Shown: positions 23,045 through 34,431 of the stretch, in pieces
Layout of the letters: each line of letters opens with the position of its first letter
Position numbering within the stretch: the stretch's first letter is position 1
NCBI RefSeq assembly: GCF_004027225.2
Contig: NC_046358.1
Coordinates: forward strand, 2,260,720 to 2,324,719
Length of the DNA: 64,000 bases
Reading direction: 5' to 3'
Source of the DNA: Strigops habroptila
Taxonomy: Eukaryota > Chordata > Aves > Psittaciformes > Psittacidae
Notes under the pieces: model-generated
Told to the model about the DNA's origin: nothing
Seen by the model: only the letters and a program-made list of their open reading frames with translations
Database searches by the model: none
Position numbers and translations under genes: made by a program

Positions 23045-24133
23045 TGATGGTTCTGTGGCCACTCCGCTCTGCTCTGGCGTGCTCCTCCTGCCTCAGGAGC
23101 TGAAACCACTTGTAGATAAAAGCACATTTGCAGCACTAGGTACCCCACAAAATGTAATCTCAGAGGAGACACATGCACATCAGGGATGTGATTAGGGGCA
23201 GTGGGCAAAGCCCTCGTGATGTTCTGTATCTGAGGAACGGTGATTTCTCATGGCAAGTTGACACAAGGCCATGCTCTGCCTCATTGGCTGCTGCTGAGGG
23301 CACTCTCTTGGCATCTTGGGTGCAGGGAGTGGGTGCAGGATCAGGCCTTGGGGGCAGAGGGAGGGATGGGCATGACCAGGGTTGGTTCTTCACCTCAGGG
23401 AGGATGGGACGAAGGAGGAGTGTTGAGGCCATGAGTCTGCCAGTGACTTCCGAGGAGTTCCTGCTCATTCATCCCCGTTGTTGACAGTCCCTCCTTCTTC
23501 AGAGTTCTAGATCTAGGAAAAGGGTTTTCAAAGGATGCTTTATGGAATCGGAGATGCTTTCTTATGGGATCATAAGAGATCAGCACCTCCTGGTGAAAAG
23601 CTGTTGGGAGGAGAGGCAGGGGGTGACGCGCCCAGCTCCTACTGACAAGATCGCCGTCCATGGGACATGTGAGGGGAAGCTGTCACCGATGCGGCGAGAT
23701 TGTGAGGGGTGTCTGCTGAGCACGGGAGGTGATCTCTGGGCAAAGCTCTGCTCCCCAGGCACGAGGAACACGCCGGAGCAGAGCGGGGTGGCCACGCAAC
23801 CATCACCGCAGCCTTTGTGCTGCCGAGGCTGGAGGCCCCTGTGCTGGAGCTCCTGCAGCAGCACTGTTCCCAGGAGCACCAGGAGGTAGGAGACCGGGGA
23901 CGGGAGATGGGAGATGCCTTCATGGCAGGGTCAGGGCTGGAGGGGTGGGAGCCTGTGCTGGGCACGACAGGGGACGGGTCCTTCGTGGAGCAGCCTGGGG
24001 CTGGCGTGGGGCTGTGGGGAGAGATGGTGAGTGCGGGGAACGCCGATGGCCACCATTTCCTTCTGATTCCTTGTGTCTCCTAGGAGGTGGTGAGAGAGGC
24101 AGAAGGCAGCTCCCCAGAGCAGGGTTATTCACC
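23045..24133 (+). other. 5' region of unit 2: patchwork block, exon 1, intron
   Basis: It starts with a ~58-bp fragment that is the reverse complement of exon 1 sequence further on (about 23,748-23,808), then the spacer-derived block to ~23,488, then flank matching 20,705 onward. Probable exon 1 ends CAGGAG at 23885. The intron 23886-24083 begins GTAGGA and ends TGTGTCTCCTAG. Exon 2 leads to the ATG 50 nt later. No TATA box is obvious. Confidence 0.65.
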
Positions 24134-25147
24134 ATGGAGGAGACGAACACAACAGACCTCCTTCAGAATGACACGAATTCTGGATACGAGAACAATGAGG
24201 GATATTTTGAATATGAATGCGAACATCTGTTTGATGGAATTATGGTCTTTTCATTTGTCTGTATGGGGATCTGTGTCTTTGGAATGGTGGGGAACAGGAT
24301 AGTCTTGTGGTTCCTGGGCTTCCAGATGAAGCGGAACCCTTTCACAGTCTACATCCTAAATCTGGCAGTTGCTGACTTCTCTCTGCTTCTCCTGTTTTTT
24401 CTGGACAAATTGGCAATTTCAAGCTTAAAAATTAGTTGTTATGATTTGGATACCTTTATTCGTTTACACATGAATTACTTATATGCATTTGAATTTCTGT
24501 GCGAGTTCTTTCTCCATAGCAGTCTGGGTCTCCTGACAGCTATCAGCATGGAGCGCTGTGTCTCCGTCATCTTCCCAATCTGGTATCGCTGCCACCGCCC
24601 AAAGCACTTATCAGGCATCGTGAGTGGGGTGCTCTGTACCGGCGTCGGGGCTTTCATTTTGTCATATTATCTTTGCACTCTATTTCGTCAAAGATGTTAC
24701 ACAGTATTTGCAGGTGCGGCCATGGTGTATTCAGTGATTTTGTCATTAATGATGTTGATTTCCAACGTGTCCATGGTCATCAGGCTCCGATGCTGCTCAC
24801 AGAGACGGCACCTGAGGAAACTCTATGTTGCTGTTGTGCTCAATGTCATCTTCTTCTTTGCCTTTGGGATGCCTTTCATTGTAAATGCTCTCCTTCAGCT
24901 TTCACATTCAAGTGAAGTATTTCTTCGGAAATAGATTATTGTGCTGGCTCTGCTGAACAGCAGCGTGAATCCAGTCATTTACTTCCTGGTGGGGAGCTGT
25001 CTGCAGTGTCGCTTCCCAGGCTCCATCAAAGATGCCCTGAGCTGAGTGTTTGAAGAGAAAGCGAGGAGCAAGGAGGAGAGCCCCGTGCCCGAGGGCATCC
25101 GGATGGAGAGCAGTGTCCCAGGCACTGCTGGGGAGGGGGAGGCCTGA
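24134..25147 (+). pseudogene. Mas-related receptor pseudogene, array copy 2 (class B)
   Basis: The same 337-codon frame as copy 1 runs throughout without indels, but a TAG at 24932-24934 (codon 267, just before TM7; copy 9 has Gly here) and a TGA at 25043-25045 (codon 304, CGA to TGA in AL-R-RVFEE) interrupt it. A protein stopping at codon 267 would lack TM7 and NPVIY, so it is unlikely to signal. Class B outer segment SSLKISCYDLDTFIRLH. C-tail without the 7-bp duplication. In TM1, GNG has become GNR at residues 53-55. MERC is intact. AATAAA at 25193-25198. Confidence 0.92.
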
Positions 25148-25409
25148 GCTGTGCTCCCCGTTGCAATGAGCCTCATGGCCGTGGCCCTGGCAAATAAACT
25201 GTATCTCCTTTGGCTGAGCAGCTGAGTGTTGTGGTGCTTTGGGGGAGCTCTTTGCCTGGGGAAGGCCTGAGAGAGAGGCCGTGGGGGAGCTCTGGCCACA
25301 TCTCTTGTCTCAGCACAGCGAGGCTTTGGAAAAGGGGCTGCAAAGACGAGGAAGCCAAGGAGAACCCCTGGATGGGTGCCTGGGGCGATTTGTGGTGTAG
25401 AGGAGAAGG

Positions 25410-25888
25410 GAAAGAGAAACACTTCAATTTGGAGAGTGAGAGAGTGATGAAGAGGGAAAGAAAGAGTGAAAGAAGAGTGAGCGAGAGGGTTAGAGCAAGA
25501 GTGAAAGAAGGAAGGAAAAGGAAAAGGCAAGTAAAGGCAAGGCAAGGCAAAAGGCAAGGCAAAAGGAAAGTCAAAGAAAGGCAAGGGAAAGCAAGGAAAG
25601 TCAAGGAGAAAGGGAAAGGGAAAGGCAAAGGATAGAGGAAAGTTAAAGAGAAGAATAGGGAAGGAAAGAAAAGAAAATAATAGAAAACAGAAAGCAAGAG
25701 AAGGGAAAGCAAGGGAAAGTAAGGGAAAGCAAGGCAAGACAATGCAAGGGAAGGGAAGGGAAGGGAGGGGAAGGGAAGGCAAGGCAAGGCAAGGCAAGGC
25801 AAGGCAAGGCAAGGCAAGGCAAGGCAGGGCAAGGCAAGGCAAGGGAAGGCAAGGGAAATAAAAGCAAGTCAAGGCAAGGAAAGATGAT
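25410..25888. repeat. Polypurine satellite after copy 2
   Basis: GAAAG-rich lead, then GGAAA, with an uninterrupted GGCAA run near 25,778-25,842. Dominated by GGCAA rather than GGGAA. Confidence 0.9.
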
Positions 25889-26973
25889 GGTTCTGTGGCC
25901 ACTCCGCTCTGCTCTGGCGTGTTCTTCGTGCCTCAGGAGCTGAAACACTTGTAGATAAAAGCACATTTGCAGCACTATGTACCCCACAAAATGTAATCTC
26001 AGAGGAGACACATGCACATCAGGGATGTGATTAGGGGCAGTGGGCAAAGCCCTCGTGATGTTCTGTATCTGAGGAACGGTGATTTCTCATGGCAAGTTGA
26101 CACAAGGCCATGCTCTGCCTCATTGGCTGCTGCTGAGGGCACTCTCTTGGCATCTTGGGTGCAGGGAGTGGGTGCAGGATCTGGTCTGGGGGGCAAGAGG
26201 GAGGGATGGGCATGACCAGGCTTGGTTGTGCACCTCAGGGAGGATGGGAAGAAGGAGGAGTGTTGAGGCCATGAGTCTGCCAGTGACTTCCGAGGAGTTC
26301 CTGCTCATTCATCCCCGTTGTTGACAGTCCCTCCTTCTTCAGAGTTCTAGATCTAGGAGAAGGGTTTTGAAAGAAAGCTTTATGAAATCGGAGACGCTTT
26401 CTTATGGGATCATAAGATATCAGCACCTCCTGGTGAAAAGCTGTTGGGAGGAGAGGCAGGGGGTGACGCGCCCAGCTCCTACTGACAAGATCGCCGTCCA
26501 TGGGACATGTGAGGGGAAGCTGTCACCGATGTGGCGAGATTGTGAGGGGTGTCTGCTGAGCACGGGAGGTGATCTCTGGGCAAAGCTCTGCTCCCCAGGC
26601 ACGAGGAACATGCCGGAGCAGAGCGGGGTGGCCACGCAACCATCACCGCAGCCTTTGTGCTGCCGAGGCTGGAGGCCCCTGTGCTGGAGCTCCTGCAGCA
26701 GCACTGTTCCCAGGAGCACCAGGAGGTAGGAGACCGGGGACGGGAGACGGGAGATGCCTCCATGGCAGGGTCAGGGCTGGAGGGGTGGGAGCCTGTGCTG
26801 GGCACGACAGGGGACGGGTCCTTCGTGGAGCAGCCTGGGGCTGGTGTGGGGCTGTGGGGAGCGATGGTGAGTGCGGGGAACGCCGATGGCCACCATTTCC
26901 TTCTGATTCCTTGTGTCTCCTAGGAGGTGGTGAGAGAGGCAGAAGGCAGCCACCCAGAGCAGTGTTATTCACC
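25889..26973 (+). other. 5' region of unit 3
   Basis: Same order as unit 2. The exon-1 side carries an ATG at 26610 opening a short upstream frame (MPEQSGVATQ...) that closes at the TAG made by the splice donor if unspliced, or at a TGA in exon 2 if spliced. Donor GTAGGA at ~26726; acceptor AG at 26922-26923. Confidence 0.6.
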
Positions 26974-28044
26974 ATGGAGGAGACCAACACAACAGACCTC
27001 CTTCAGAATGAAACAAATTCTGGATATGAGAACAATGAGGGATATTTTGATTACGAATGTGGATTTTCATTTGACGGAATTATGGTGGTTTCAGTTGTCT
27101 GTATGGGGATCTGTGTCTTTGGAATGGTGGGGAATGGGATAGTCTTGTGGTTCCTGGGCTTCCAGATGAAGCGGAACCCTTTCACAGTCTACATCCTAAA
27201 TCTGGCAGTTGCTGACTTCTCTCTGCTTCTCCTGTATTTTCTGGACAAATTGGCAATTCTCAACATAACAAAACTTTGTTATAAATTGAATTCTTTTTTT
27301 GATTTTTACTTCAATTTTCAAGATGCAGTTGCATTTCTGTGCCACTTCTTTCTCCTTAGCAGCCTGAGTCTCCTGACAGCCATCAGCATGGAGCGCTGTG
27401 TCTCTGTCATCTTCCCAATCTGGTATCTCTGCCACCGCCCAAAGCACTTATCAGGCATCGTGAGTGGGGTGCTCTGGGCCAGCGTCGGGGCTTTCATTTT
27501 GTCATGTTATCTTTGCTTTCTATTTGGTCAAAGATATTGCACGGTATTTGCGGGTGTGTTCATTGTGTATTCAGTGATTTTGTCATTAATGATGTTGATT
27601 TCCAACGCGGCCATGGTCATCAGGCTCCGATGCTGCTCACAGAGACGGCACCTGGGGAAACTCTATGTTGCTGTTGTGCTCAATGTCATCTTCTTCTTTG
27701 TCTTTGGGATGCCCTTCATTGTACTTGCTTTCCTTCATCTTTCATTTTCGAATGATGTAGATCTTCTGAAAGTGACTCTTGTGCCGACTCTGCTGAACAG
27801 CAGCGTGAATCCAGCCATTTACTTCCTGGTGGGGAGCTGTCAGCAGCACCGCTTCCGAGGCTCCATCAAAGTCGCCCTGAGCCGAGTGTTTGAAGAGAAA
27901 GCGAGGAGTGAGGAGCAAGGAGGAGAGCCCCGTGCCCGAGGGCATCCGGATGGAGAGCAGTGTCCCAGGCACTGCTGGGGAGGGGGAGGCCTGAGCTGTG
28001 CTCCCCGTTGCAATGAGCCTCATGGCCGTGGCCCCAGTGAATAA
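26974..28044 (+). CDS. Mas-related receptor, array copy 3 (class A, long tail)
   Basis: Intact, 356 residues. The receptor core is as in copy 1, with MERC (139-142) and Asp81. Segment LNITKLCYKLNSFFDFY is class A with the Asn97 sequon. Oddities: ICL2 reads WYLCHRPKHLS instead of WYRCHRP, and TM7 has NPAIY for NPVIY. A 7-bp duplication (GTGAGGA) after ARSEE shifts the frame and replaces the short acidic tail with 42 residues containing CPRHC and CAPRC. That frame runs through what is 3'UTR in copy 1 and ends at TAA 28042-28044, inside AATAAA (28040-28045). Its 3'UTR would then be only the distance to the cleavage site. Close relative of copy 11. Confidence 0.9.
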   Translation: MEETNTTDLLQNETNSGYENNEGYFDYECGFSFDGIMVVSVVCMGICVFGMVGNGIVLWFLGFQMKRNPFTVYILNLAVADFSLLLLYFLDKLAILNITKLCYKLNSFFDFYFNFQDAVAFLCHFFLLSSLSLLTAISMERCVSVIFPIWYLCHRPKHLSGIVSGVLWASVGAFILSCYLCFLFGQRYCTVFAGVFIVYSVILSLMMLISNAAMVIRLRCCSQRRHLGKLYVAVVLNVIFFFVFGMPFIVLAFLHLSFSNDVDLLKVTLVPTLLNSSVNPAIYFLVGSCQQHRFRGSIKVALSRVFEEKARSEEQGGEPRARGHPDGEQCPRHCWGGGGLSCAPRCNEPHGRGPSE

Positions 28045-28251
28045 ACTGTGTCTCCTTTGGCTGAGCAGCTGAGTGTTGTGGTGCTTTGGGGGAGCTCATT
28101 GCTTGGGGAAGGTCTGAGAGAGAGGCCGTGGGGGAGTTCTGGTCACATCTCTTGTCCCAGCAAGGCGAGGTTCTGGAAGAGGGGCTGCAGTGACGAGGAA
28201 GTCAAGGAGAACCCCTGTATGGGTGCTTGGAGGGATTTGTGGTGTAGAGGA

Positions 28252-29058
28252 GAAGGGAAAGAGAAACACTTCAATTTGGAGAGTGAGAGAGTGATGAAGC
28301 AGGAAAGAAAGAGTGAAAGAAGAAAGAGCGAGAGGGTTAGAGAAAGGGTGGAAGAAGGAAAGAATAGTTAAAAGGCAAGTAAAGTCAAGGCAAGGCAAAA
28401 GGCAAGGCAAAAGGAAAGGCAAGGAAAGGCAAAAGGAAAAGCAAGGAAAGCCAGGGAGAAAGGGAAAGGGAAAGGGAATGGGAAAGGGAACAGCAAAGAT
28501 GAAGTGAAGGGAAGGGAAGGGAAGGGAAGAAAATAAGAGGAAATGGAAAGACAAAGGGAAGGCAAACGGAAGACAGGGAAGGGAAGGGAAGGGAAGGGAA
28601 GGGAAGGGAAGGGAAGGGAAGGGAAGGGAAGGGAAGGGAAGGGAAGGGAAGGGAAGGGAAGGGAAGGGAAGGGAAGGGAAGGGAAGGGAAGGGAAGGGAA
28701 GGGAAGGGAAAGGAAGGGAAAGCAAGGGAAGGGAAGGGAAGGGAAGGGAAGGGAAGGGAAGGGAAGGGAAGGGAAGGGAAGGGAAGGGAAGGGAAGGGAA
28801 GGGAAGGGAAGGGAAGGGAAGGGAAGGGAAGGGAAGGGAAGGGAAGGGAAGGGAAGGGAAATGAAATCAAGGCAAGGGAAGGCAAAGGGAAGGGAAAGGC
28901 AAAGGGAAGGGAAAGAGAAAGGGAAGGGAAAGACAAAGGGAAGGCAAGGGAAGGGAAGGGAAGGCTAGGCAAGGCAATGCAAGGCAAGGGAAGCAGAAGG
29001 AAGGAAAGGGAAAGCAAGGCAATTCAAGGCAAGGCAAGGCAAGGAAAGGCAAGGAAAT
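28252..29058. repeat. Polypurine (GGGAA)n satellite after copy 3
   Basis: Two nearly pure GGGAA blocks, about 28,576-28,708 and 28,724-28,860, separated by an AGCAA-type interruption, then mixed GGCAA/GGAAA. Repeated GGGAAGGGAAGGGAAGGG satisfies the simple G-quadruplex pattern. Nearly the same organisation as after copy 11. Confidence 0.93.
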
Positions 29059-30148
29059 GTGATGGTTCTGTGGCCACTCCGCTCTGCTCTGGCGTGTTCC
29101 TCGTGCCTCAGGAGCTGAAACCACTTGCAGATAAAAGCACATTTGCAGCACTATGCACCCCACAAAATGTAATCTCAGAGGAGACACATGCACATCAGGG
29201 ATGTGATTAGAGGCAGTGGGCAAAGCCCTCGTGATGTTCTGTATCTGAGGAATGGTGATTTCTCATGGCAAGTTGACACAAGGCCATGCTCTGCCTCATT
29301 GGCTGCTGCTGAGGGCACTCTCTTGGCATCTTGGGTGCAGGGAGTGGGTGCAGGATCAGGCCTTGGGGGCAGAGGGAGGGATGGGCATGACCAGGGTTGG
29401 TTCTTCACCTCAGGGAGGATGGGAAGAAGGAGGAGTGTTGAGGCCATGAGGCTGTCAGTGACTTCCGAGGAGTTCCTGCTCATTCATCCCCGTTGTTGAC
29501 AGTCCCTCCTTCTTCAGACTTCTAGATCTAGGAAAAGGGTTTTTCAAAGGATGCTTTATGGAATCGGAGACGCTTTCTTATGGGATCATAAGAGATCAGC
29601 ACCTCCTGGTGAAAAGCTGTTGGGAGGAGAGGCAGGGGGTGACGTGCCCAGCTCCTACTGACAAGATCGCCGTCCATGGGACATGTGAGGGGAAGCTGTC
29701 ACCGATGTGGCGAGATTGTGAGGGGTGTCTCCTGAGCACGGGAGGTGATCTCTGGGCAAAGCTCTGCTCCCCAGGCACGAGGAACACGACGCAGCAGAGC
29801 GGGGTGGCCACGCAACCATCGCCGCAGCATTTGTGCTGCCAAGGCTGGAGGCCCCTGTGCTGGAGCTCCTGCAGCAGCACTGTTCCCAGGAGCACCAGGA
29901 GGTAGGAGACCGGGGACGGGAGATGGGAGATGCCTCCATGGCAGGGTCAGGGCTGGAGGGGTGGGAGCTGTGCTGGGCACGACAGGGGACGGGTCCTTCG
30001 TGGAGCAGCCTGGGGCTGGCGTGGGGCTGTGGGGAGAGATGGTGAGTGCGGGGAACGCCGATGGCCACCATTTCCTTCTGATTCCTTGTGTCTCCTAGGA
30101 GGTGGTGGGAGAGGCAGAAGGCAGCCCCCCAGAGCGGTGTTATTCACC
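29059..30148 (+). other. 5' region of unit 4
   Basis: Standard order. Diagnostic variants GAACACGACGCAGCAGAGC and CATTTGTGCTGCCAAGG (about 29,780-29,845) are shared with unit 12 only. The intron is two bases shorter (GGGAGCTGTG against GGGAGCCTGTG plus context). Acceptor AG at 30097-30098. Confidence 0.6.
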
Positions 30149-31219
30149 ATGGATGAGACAAACACAACAGACCTCTTTGCGAATGACACGAATTCTGGAT
30201 ATGAGAATAATGAGGGATATTTTGATTATGAATGTGAATTTTCATTTGATGGCATTACGGTCTTTTCAGTTGTCTGTATGGGGATCTGTGTCTTTGGAAT
30301 GGTGGGGAACGGGATAGTCTTGTGGTTCCTGGGCTTCCAGATGAAGCGGAACCCTTTCACAGTCTACATCCTAAACCTGGCAGTTGCTGACTTCTCTCTA
30401 CTTCTCCTGTTTTTTCTGGTCAGATTGGTATTTTGAATCTTAAAAATTAGTTGTTATGACTTGGATACCTTTATTCATTTACACATGAATTACTTATACG
30501 CAGTTGACTTACTGAGCCACTTCTTTGTCCTTAGCAGCCTGGGTCTCCTGTCAGCCATCAGTATGGAGCGCTGTGTCTCTGTCATCTTCCCAATCGGGTA
30601 TCGCTGCCACCGCCGAAAGAACTTTTCAGGAATAGTGAGTGGGGTGCTCTGGGCCAGCGTCGGGGCTTTCATTTTGTCATATTATCTTTGCTTTCTATTT
30701 GGTGAAAGATATTACCTGCAATTTGCGGGTGTGCTCATTGTGTATTCTATGATTTTGTCATTAATGATGTTGATTTCCAACGTGTCCATGGTCATCAGGC
30801 TCCGATGCGGCTCACAGAGACGGCACCTAGGGAAACTCTATGTTGCTGTTGTGCTCAATGTCATCTTCTTCTTTGCCTTTGGGATGCCTTTCATTGTAAA
30901 TGCTTTCCTTCAGCTTTCATTCTCGAATGATGTAGTTCTTCAGAAAGTGACTCTTGCGCTGGCTCTGCTGAACAGCAGCGTGAATCCAGTCATTTACTTC
31001 CTGGTGGGGAGCTGTCGGCAGCGTCGCTTCCGAGGCTCCATCAAAGTCGCCCTGCGCCGAGTGTTTGAAGAGAAAGCGAGGAGTGAGGAGCAAGGAGGAG
31101 AGCCCCGTGCCCGAGGGCATCCGGATGGAGAGCAGTGTCCCAGGCACTGCAGAGGAGGGGGAGGCCTGAGCTGTGCTCCCCGTTGCAATGAGCCTCATGG
31201 CCATGGCCCCAGTGAATAA
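30149..31219 (+). pseudogene. Mas-related receptor pseudogene, array copy 4 (class B, long tail)
   Basis: A full 356-codon frame with one nonsense codon, TGA at 30434-30436 (codon 96). The near-identical copy 6 has TCA, so a single C-to-G change abolished it at the end of TM2. It also has IGYRC for the invariant IWYRC (residue 150) in intracellular loop 2. Everything downstream, including MERC, NPVIY and the long cysteine tail ending in TAA within AATAAA, is still open, so inactivation is recent. Starts [12 protein letters not shown] with NTT and NDT sequons. Confidence 0.92.
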
Positions 31220-31431
31220 ACTGTGACTCCTTTGGCTGAGCAGCCGAATGTTGTGGTGCTTTGGGGGAGCTCTTTGCCTGTGGAAGGCTTGAGAGAGAGG
31301 CTCTGGGGGAGCTCTGGCCACCTCTCTTGACCCAGCATGGCGAGGCTCTGGAAGAGAGGCTGCAGTGACGAGGAAGTCAAGGAGAACCCCTGTATGGGTG
31401 CTTGGGGGGATTTGTGGTGTAGAGGAGAAGG

Positions 31432-32060
31432 GAAAGAGAAACACTGCAATCTGGAGAGTGAGAGAGTGATGAAGAGGGAAAGAAAGAGTGAAAGAAGAAA
31501 GAGCGAGAGGGTTAGAGAAAGGGTGGAAGAGGGAAGGAAAAGGAAAAAGGCAAGTAAAGGCAAGACAAGGCAAAAGGCAAGGCAAAAGGAAAGGCAAGAA
31601 AGCCAGGGAGAAAGGGAAAAGGCAAGAGAACGGGAAAGGGAACAGCAAAGATGAAGCGACGGACAGGGAAGGAAAGGGAAGAAAATAATAGGAAATGGAA
31701 AGGCGAAGGGAAGGGAAGGGAAGGGAAGGGAAGGGAAGGGAAGGGAAGGGAAGGGAAGGGAAGGGAAGGGAAGGGAAGGGAAGGGAAGGGAAGGGAAGAG
31801 AAGGGAAGGGAAGGGAAGGGAAGGGAAGGAAGGAGAAGGGAAAGGAAGGGAAGGGAAGGAGGAGAAGGGAAAGCAAGGCACGGCAAGGAAAGGCAAGGCA
31901 AGGGAAGCGAAGGGAAGGCAAGGCAAGACAAGCAAAGGGAAGGGAAGGGAAAGCAAGGCAAGGGAAGCAGAAGGAAGGGAAGGGAAAGCAAGGTAATTCA
32001 AGGCAAGGCAAGGCAAGTTAAGGCAAGGGAAATGAAAGCAAGGCAAGGCAAGGAAAGATG
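31432..32060. repeat. Polypurine satellite after copy 4
   Basis: A GGGAA run about 31,708-31,797, then AGGAGAAGGGA variants, GGCAA and mixed pentamers. Same layout as after copy 6 but with a shorter alternating section. Confidence 0.93.
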
Positions 32061-33146
32061 ATGGTTCTGTGGCCACCCCGCTCTGCTCTGGCGTGTTCTT
32101 CGTGCCTCAGGAGCTGAAACACTTGTAGATAAAAGCACATTTGCAGCACTATCTACCCCACAAAATGTAATCTCTGAGGAGACATATGTACATCAAGGAT
32201 GTGATTAGAGGCAGTGGGCAAAGCCCTCATGATGTTCTGTATCTGAGGAACGGTGATTTCTCATGGCAAGTTGACACAAGGCCATGCTCTGCCTCATTGG
32301 CTGCTGCTGAGGGCACTCTCTTGGCACCTTGGGTGCAGGGAGTGGGTGCAGGACCAGGCTTGGGGGCAAGAGGGAGGGATGGGCATGACCAGGCTTGGTT
32401 CTGAACCTCAGGGAGGATGGGAAGAAGGAGGAGTGTTGAGGCCATGAGTCTGCCAGTGACTTCCGAGGAGTTCCTGCTCATTCATCCCCGTTGTTGACAG
32501 TCCCTCCTTCTTCAGAGTTCTAGATCTAGGAAAAGGGTTTTCAAAGGATGCTTTATGGAATCGGAGATGCTTTCTTATGGGATCATAAGAGATCAGCACC
32601 TCCTGGTGAAAAGCTGTTGGGAGGAGAGGCAGGGGGTGACGTGCCCAGCTCCTACTGACAAGATCGCCGTCCATGGGACATGTGAGGGGAAGCTGTCACC
32701 GATGCGGCGAGATTGTGAGGGGTGTCTGCTGAGCACGGGAGGTGATCTCTGGGCAAAGCTCTGCTCCCCAGGCACGAGGAACATGCCGGAGCAGAGCGGG
32801 GTGGCCACGCAACCATCACCGCAGCCTTTGCGCTGCCGAGGCTGGAGGCCCCTGTGCTGGAGCTCCTGCAGCAGCACTGTTCCCAGGAGCACCAGGAGGT
32901 AGGAGACCGGGGACGGGAGATGGGAGATGCCTTCATGGCAGGGTCAGGGCTGGAGGGGTGGGAGCCTGTGCTGGGCACGACAGGGGACGGGTCCTTCGTG
33001 GAGCAGCCTGGGGCTGGCGTGGGGCTGTGGGGAGAGATGGTGAGTGCGGGGAACGCCGATGGCCACCATTTCCTTCTGATTCCTTGTGTCTCCTAGGAGG
33101 TGGTGAGAGAGGCAGAAGGCAGCCCCCCAGAGCAGTGTTATTCACC
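32061..33146 (+). other. 5' region of unit 5
   Basis: Standard order, with variants GACATATGTACATCAAGG and GGCACCTTGGGTGCAGGG shared with units 6 and 7. An upstream ATG (GAACATGCCGG) is present. Acceptor AG at 33095-33096. Confidence 0.6.
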
Positions 33147-34217
33147 ATGGAGGAGACCAACACAACAGACCTCTTTGCGAATGACACGAATTCTGGATAT
33201 GAGAACAATGAGGGATATTTTGATTACGAATGTGAATTTTCATTTGATGGAATTATGGTGGTTTTAGTTGTCTGTATCGGGATCTGTGTCTTTGGAATGG
33301 TGGGGAATGGGATAGTCTTGTGGTTCCTGGGCTTCCAGATGAAGCGGAACCCTATTACAGTCTACATCCTAAATATGGCAGTTGCTGGCTTCTCTCTGCT
33401 TCTCCTGTATTTTCTGCTCATATTGGGAATTTTCAACATAACAAAAATTTGTTATAAGTTGAAATCTTTTTTGGATTTTTACTTCAAGTTTCAAGATGCA
33501 TTTGAATTTCTGTGCCACTTCTTTGTCATTAGCGGCCTGAGTCTCCTGACAGCCATCAGCACGGACCGCTGTGTCTCCGTTGTCTTCCCAATCTGGTATC
33601 GCTGCCACCGCCCAAAGCACTTATCAGGCATCGTGAGTGGGGTGCTCTGGGCCAGCGTTGGGGCTTTCATTTTGTCATGTTATCTTTGCTTTCTATTTGG
33701 TCAAAGATATTACACGGCCTTTGCGGGTGTGTTCATTGTGTATTCGGTGATATTGCCATTAATGATGTTGATTTCCAACGTGTCCATGGTCATCAGGCTC
33801 CGATGTGGCTCACAGAGACGGCACCTGGGGAAACTCTATGTTGCTGTTGTGCTCAATGTCATCTTCTTCTTTGTCTTTGGGATGCCCTTCATTGTACTTG
33901 CTTTCCTTCATCTTTCATTTTCGAATGATGTAGATCTTCTGAAAGTGACTCTTGTGCCGACTCTGCTGAACAGCAGCGTGAATCCAGTCATTTACTTCCT
34001 GGTGGGGAGCTGTCAGCAGCACCGCTTCCGAGGCTCCATCAAAGTCGCCCTGAGCCGAGTGTTTGAAGAGAAAGCGAGGAGTGAGGAGCAAGGAGGAGAG
34101 CCCCGTGCCCGAGGGCATCCGGATGGAGAGCAGTGTCCCAGGCACTGCTGGGGAGGGGGAGGCCTGAGCTGTGCTCCCCGTTGCAATGAGCCTCATGGCC
34201 GTGGCCCCAGTGAATAA
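33147..34217 (+). CDS. Mas-related receptor, array copy 5 (class A, missing Asp2.50)
   Basis: Open for 356 residues but with substitutions at key sites. TM2 reads NMAVAGF where all relatives have N-L/V-AVAD-F/W, so the conserved sodium-site aspartate (Asp81) is Gly. ERC is TDRC (139-142). The first half (GIFNITKICYKLKSFLDFY) matches copy 7. The second half (FVFGMPFIVLAFLHLSFSNDVDLLK) matches copies 3 and 11, so it is a mosaic. Long cysteine tail with TAA inside AATAAA. N-terminus [22 protein letters not shown] with NTT and NDT sequons. It may couple poorly or constitutively, or be an early pseudogene without a stop. Confidence 0.86.
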   Translation: MEETNTTDLFANDTNSGYENNEGYFDYECEFSFDGIMVVLVVCIGICVFGMVGNGIVLWFLGFQMKRNPITVYILNMAVAGFSLLLLYFLLILGIFNITKICYKLKSFLDFYFKFQDAFEFLCHFFVISGLSLLTAISTDRCVSVVFPIWYRCHRPKHLSGIVSGVLWASVGAFILSCYLCFLFGQRYYTAFAGVFIVYSVILPLMMLISNVSMVIRLRCGSQRRHLGKLYVAVVLNVIFFFVFGMPFIVLAFLHLSFSNDVDLLKVTLVPTLLNSSVNPVIYFLVGSCQQHRFRGSIKVALSRVFEEKARSEEQGGEPRARGHPDGEQCPRHCWGGGGLSCAPRCNEPHGRGPSE

Positions 34218-34431
34218 ACTGTGTCTCCTTTGGCTGAGCAGCTGAGTGTTGTGGTGCTTTGGGGGAGCTCATTGCTTGGGGAAGGTCTGAGAGAGAGGCC
34301 GTGGGGGAGTTCTGGTCACATCTCTTGTCCCAGCAAGGCGAGGTTCTGGAAGAGGGGCTGCAGTGACGAGGAAGTCAAGGAGAACCCCTGTATGGGTGCT
34401 TGGAGGGATTTGTGGTGTAGAGGAGAAGGGA

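Noticed and set aside
24027-24083. Alternative donor GTGAGT just before exon 2
   Set aside because: Although a good donor consensus (ATG|GTGAGT), it would leave an intron of only ~57 nt, shorter than usual for vertebrates; the GTAGGA donor 198 nt upstream of the acceptor is preferred.
26569-26973. In-frame upstream extension of the receptor (about 135 codons) in copies 2, 3, 5, 6, 7 and 12
   Set aside because: The frame opens at GTG, not ATG, spans a probable intron with good donor and acceptor, has no signal-peptide-like start, and is absent in copy 1 and M0. GC-rich sequence explains the openness.
28576-28860. Regular short repeats resembling a CRISPR array
   Set aside because: Uniform 5-bp units with no unique spacers in an animal genome: a satellite.
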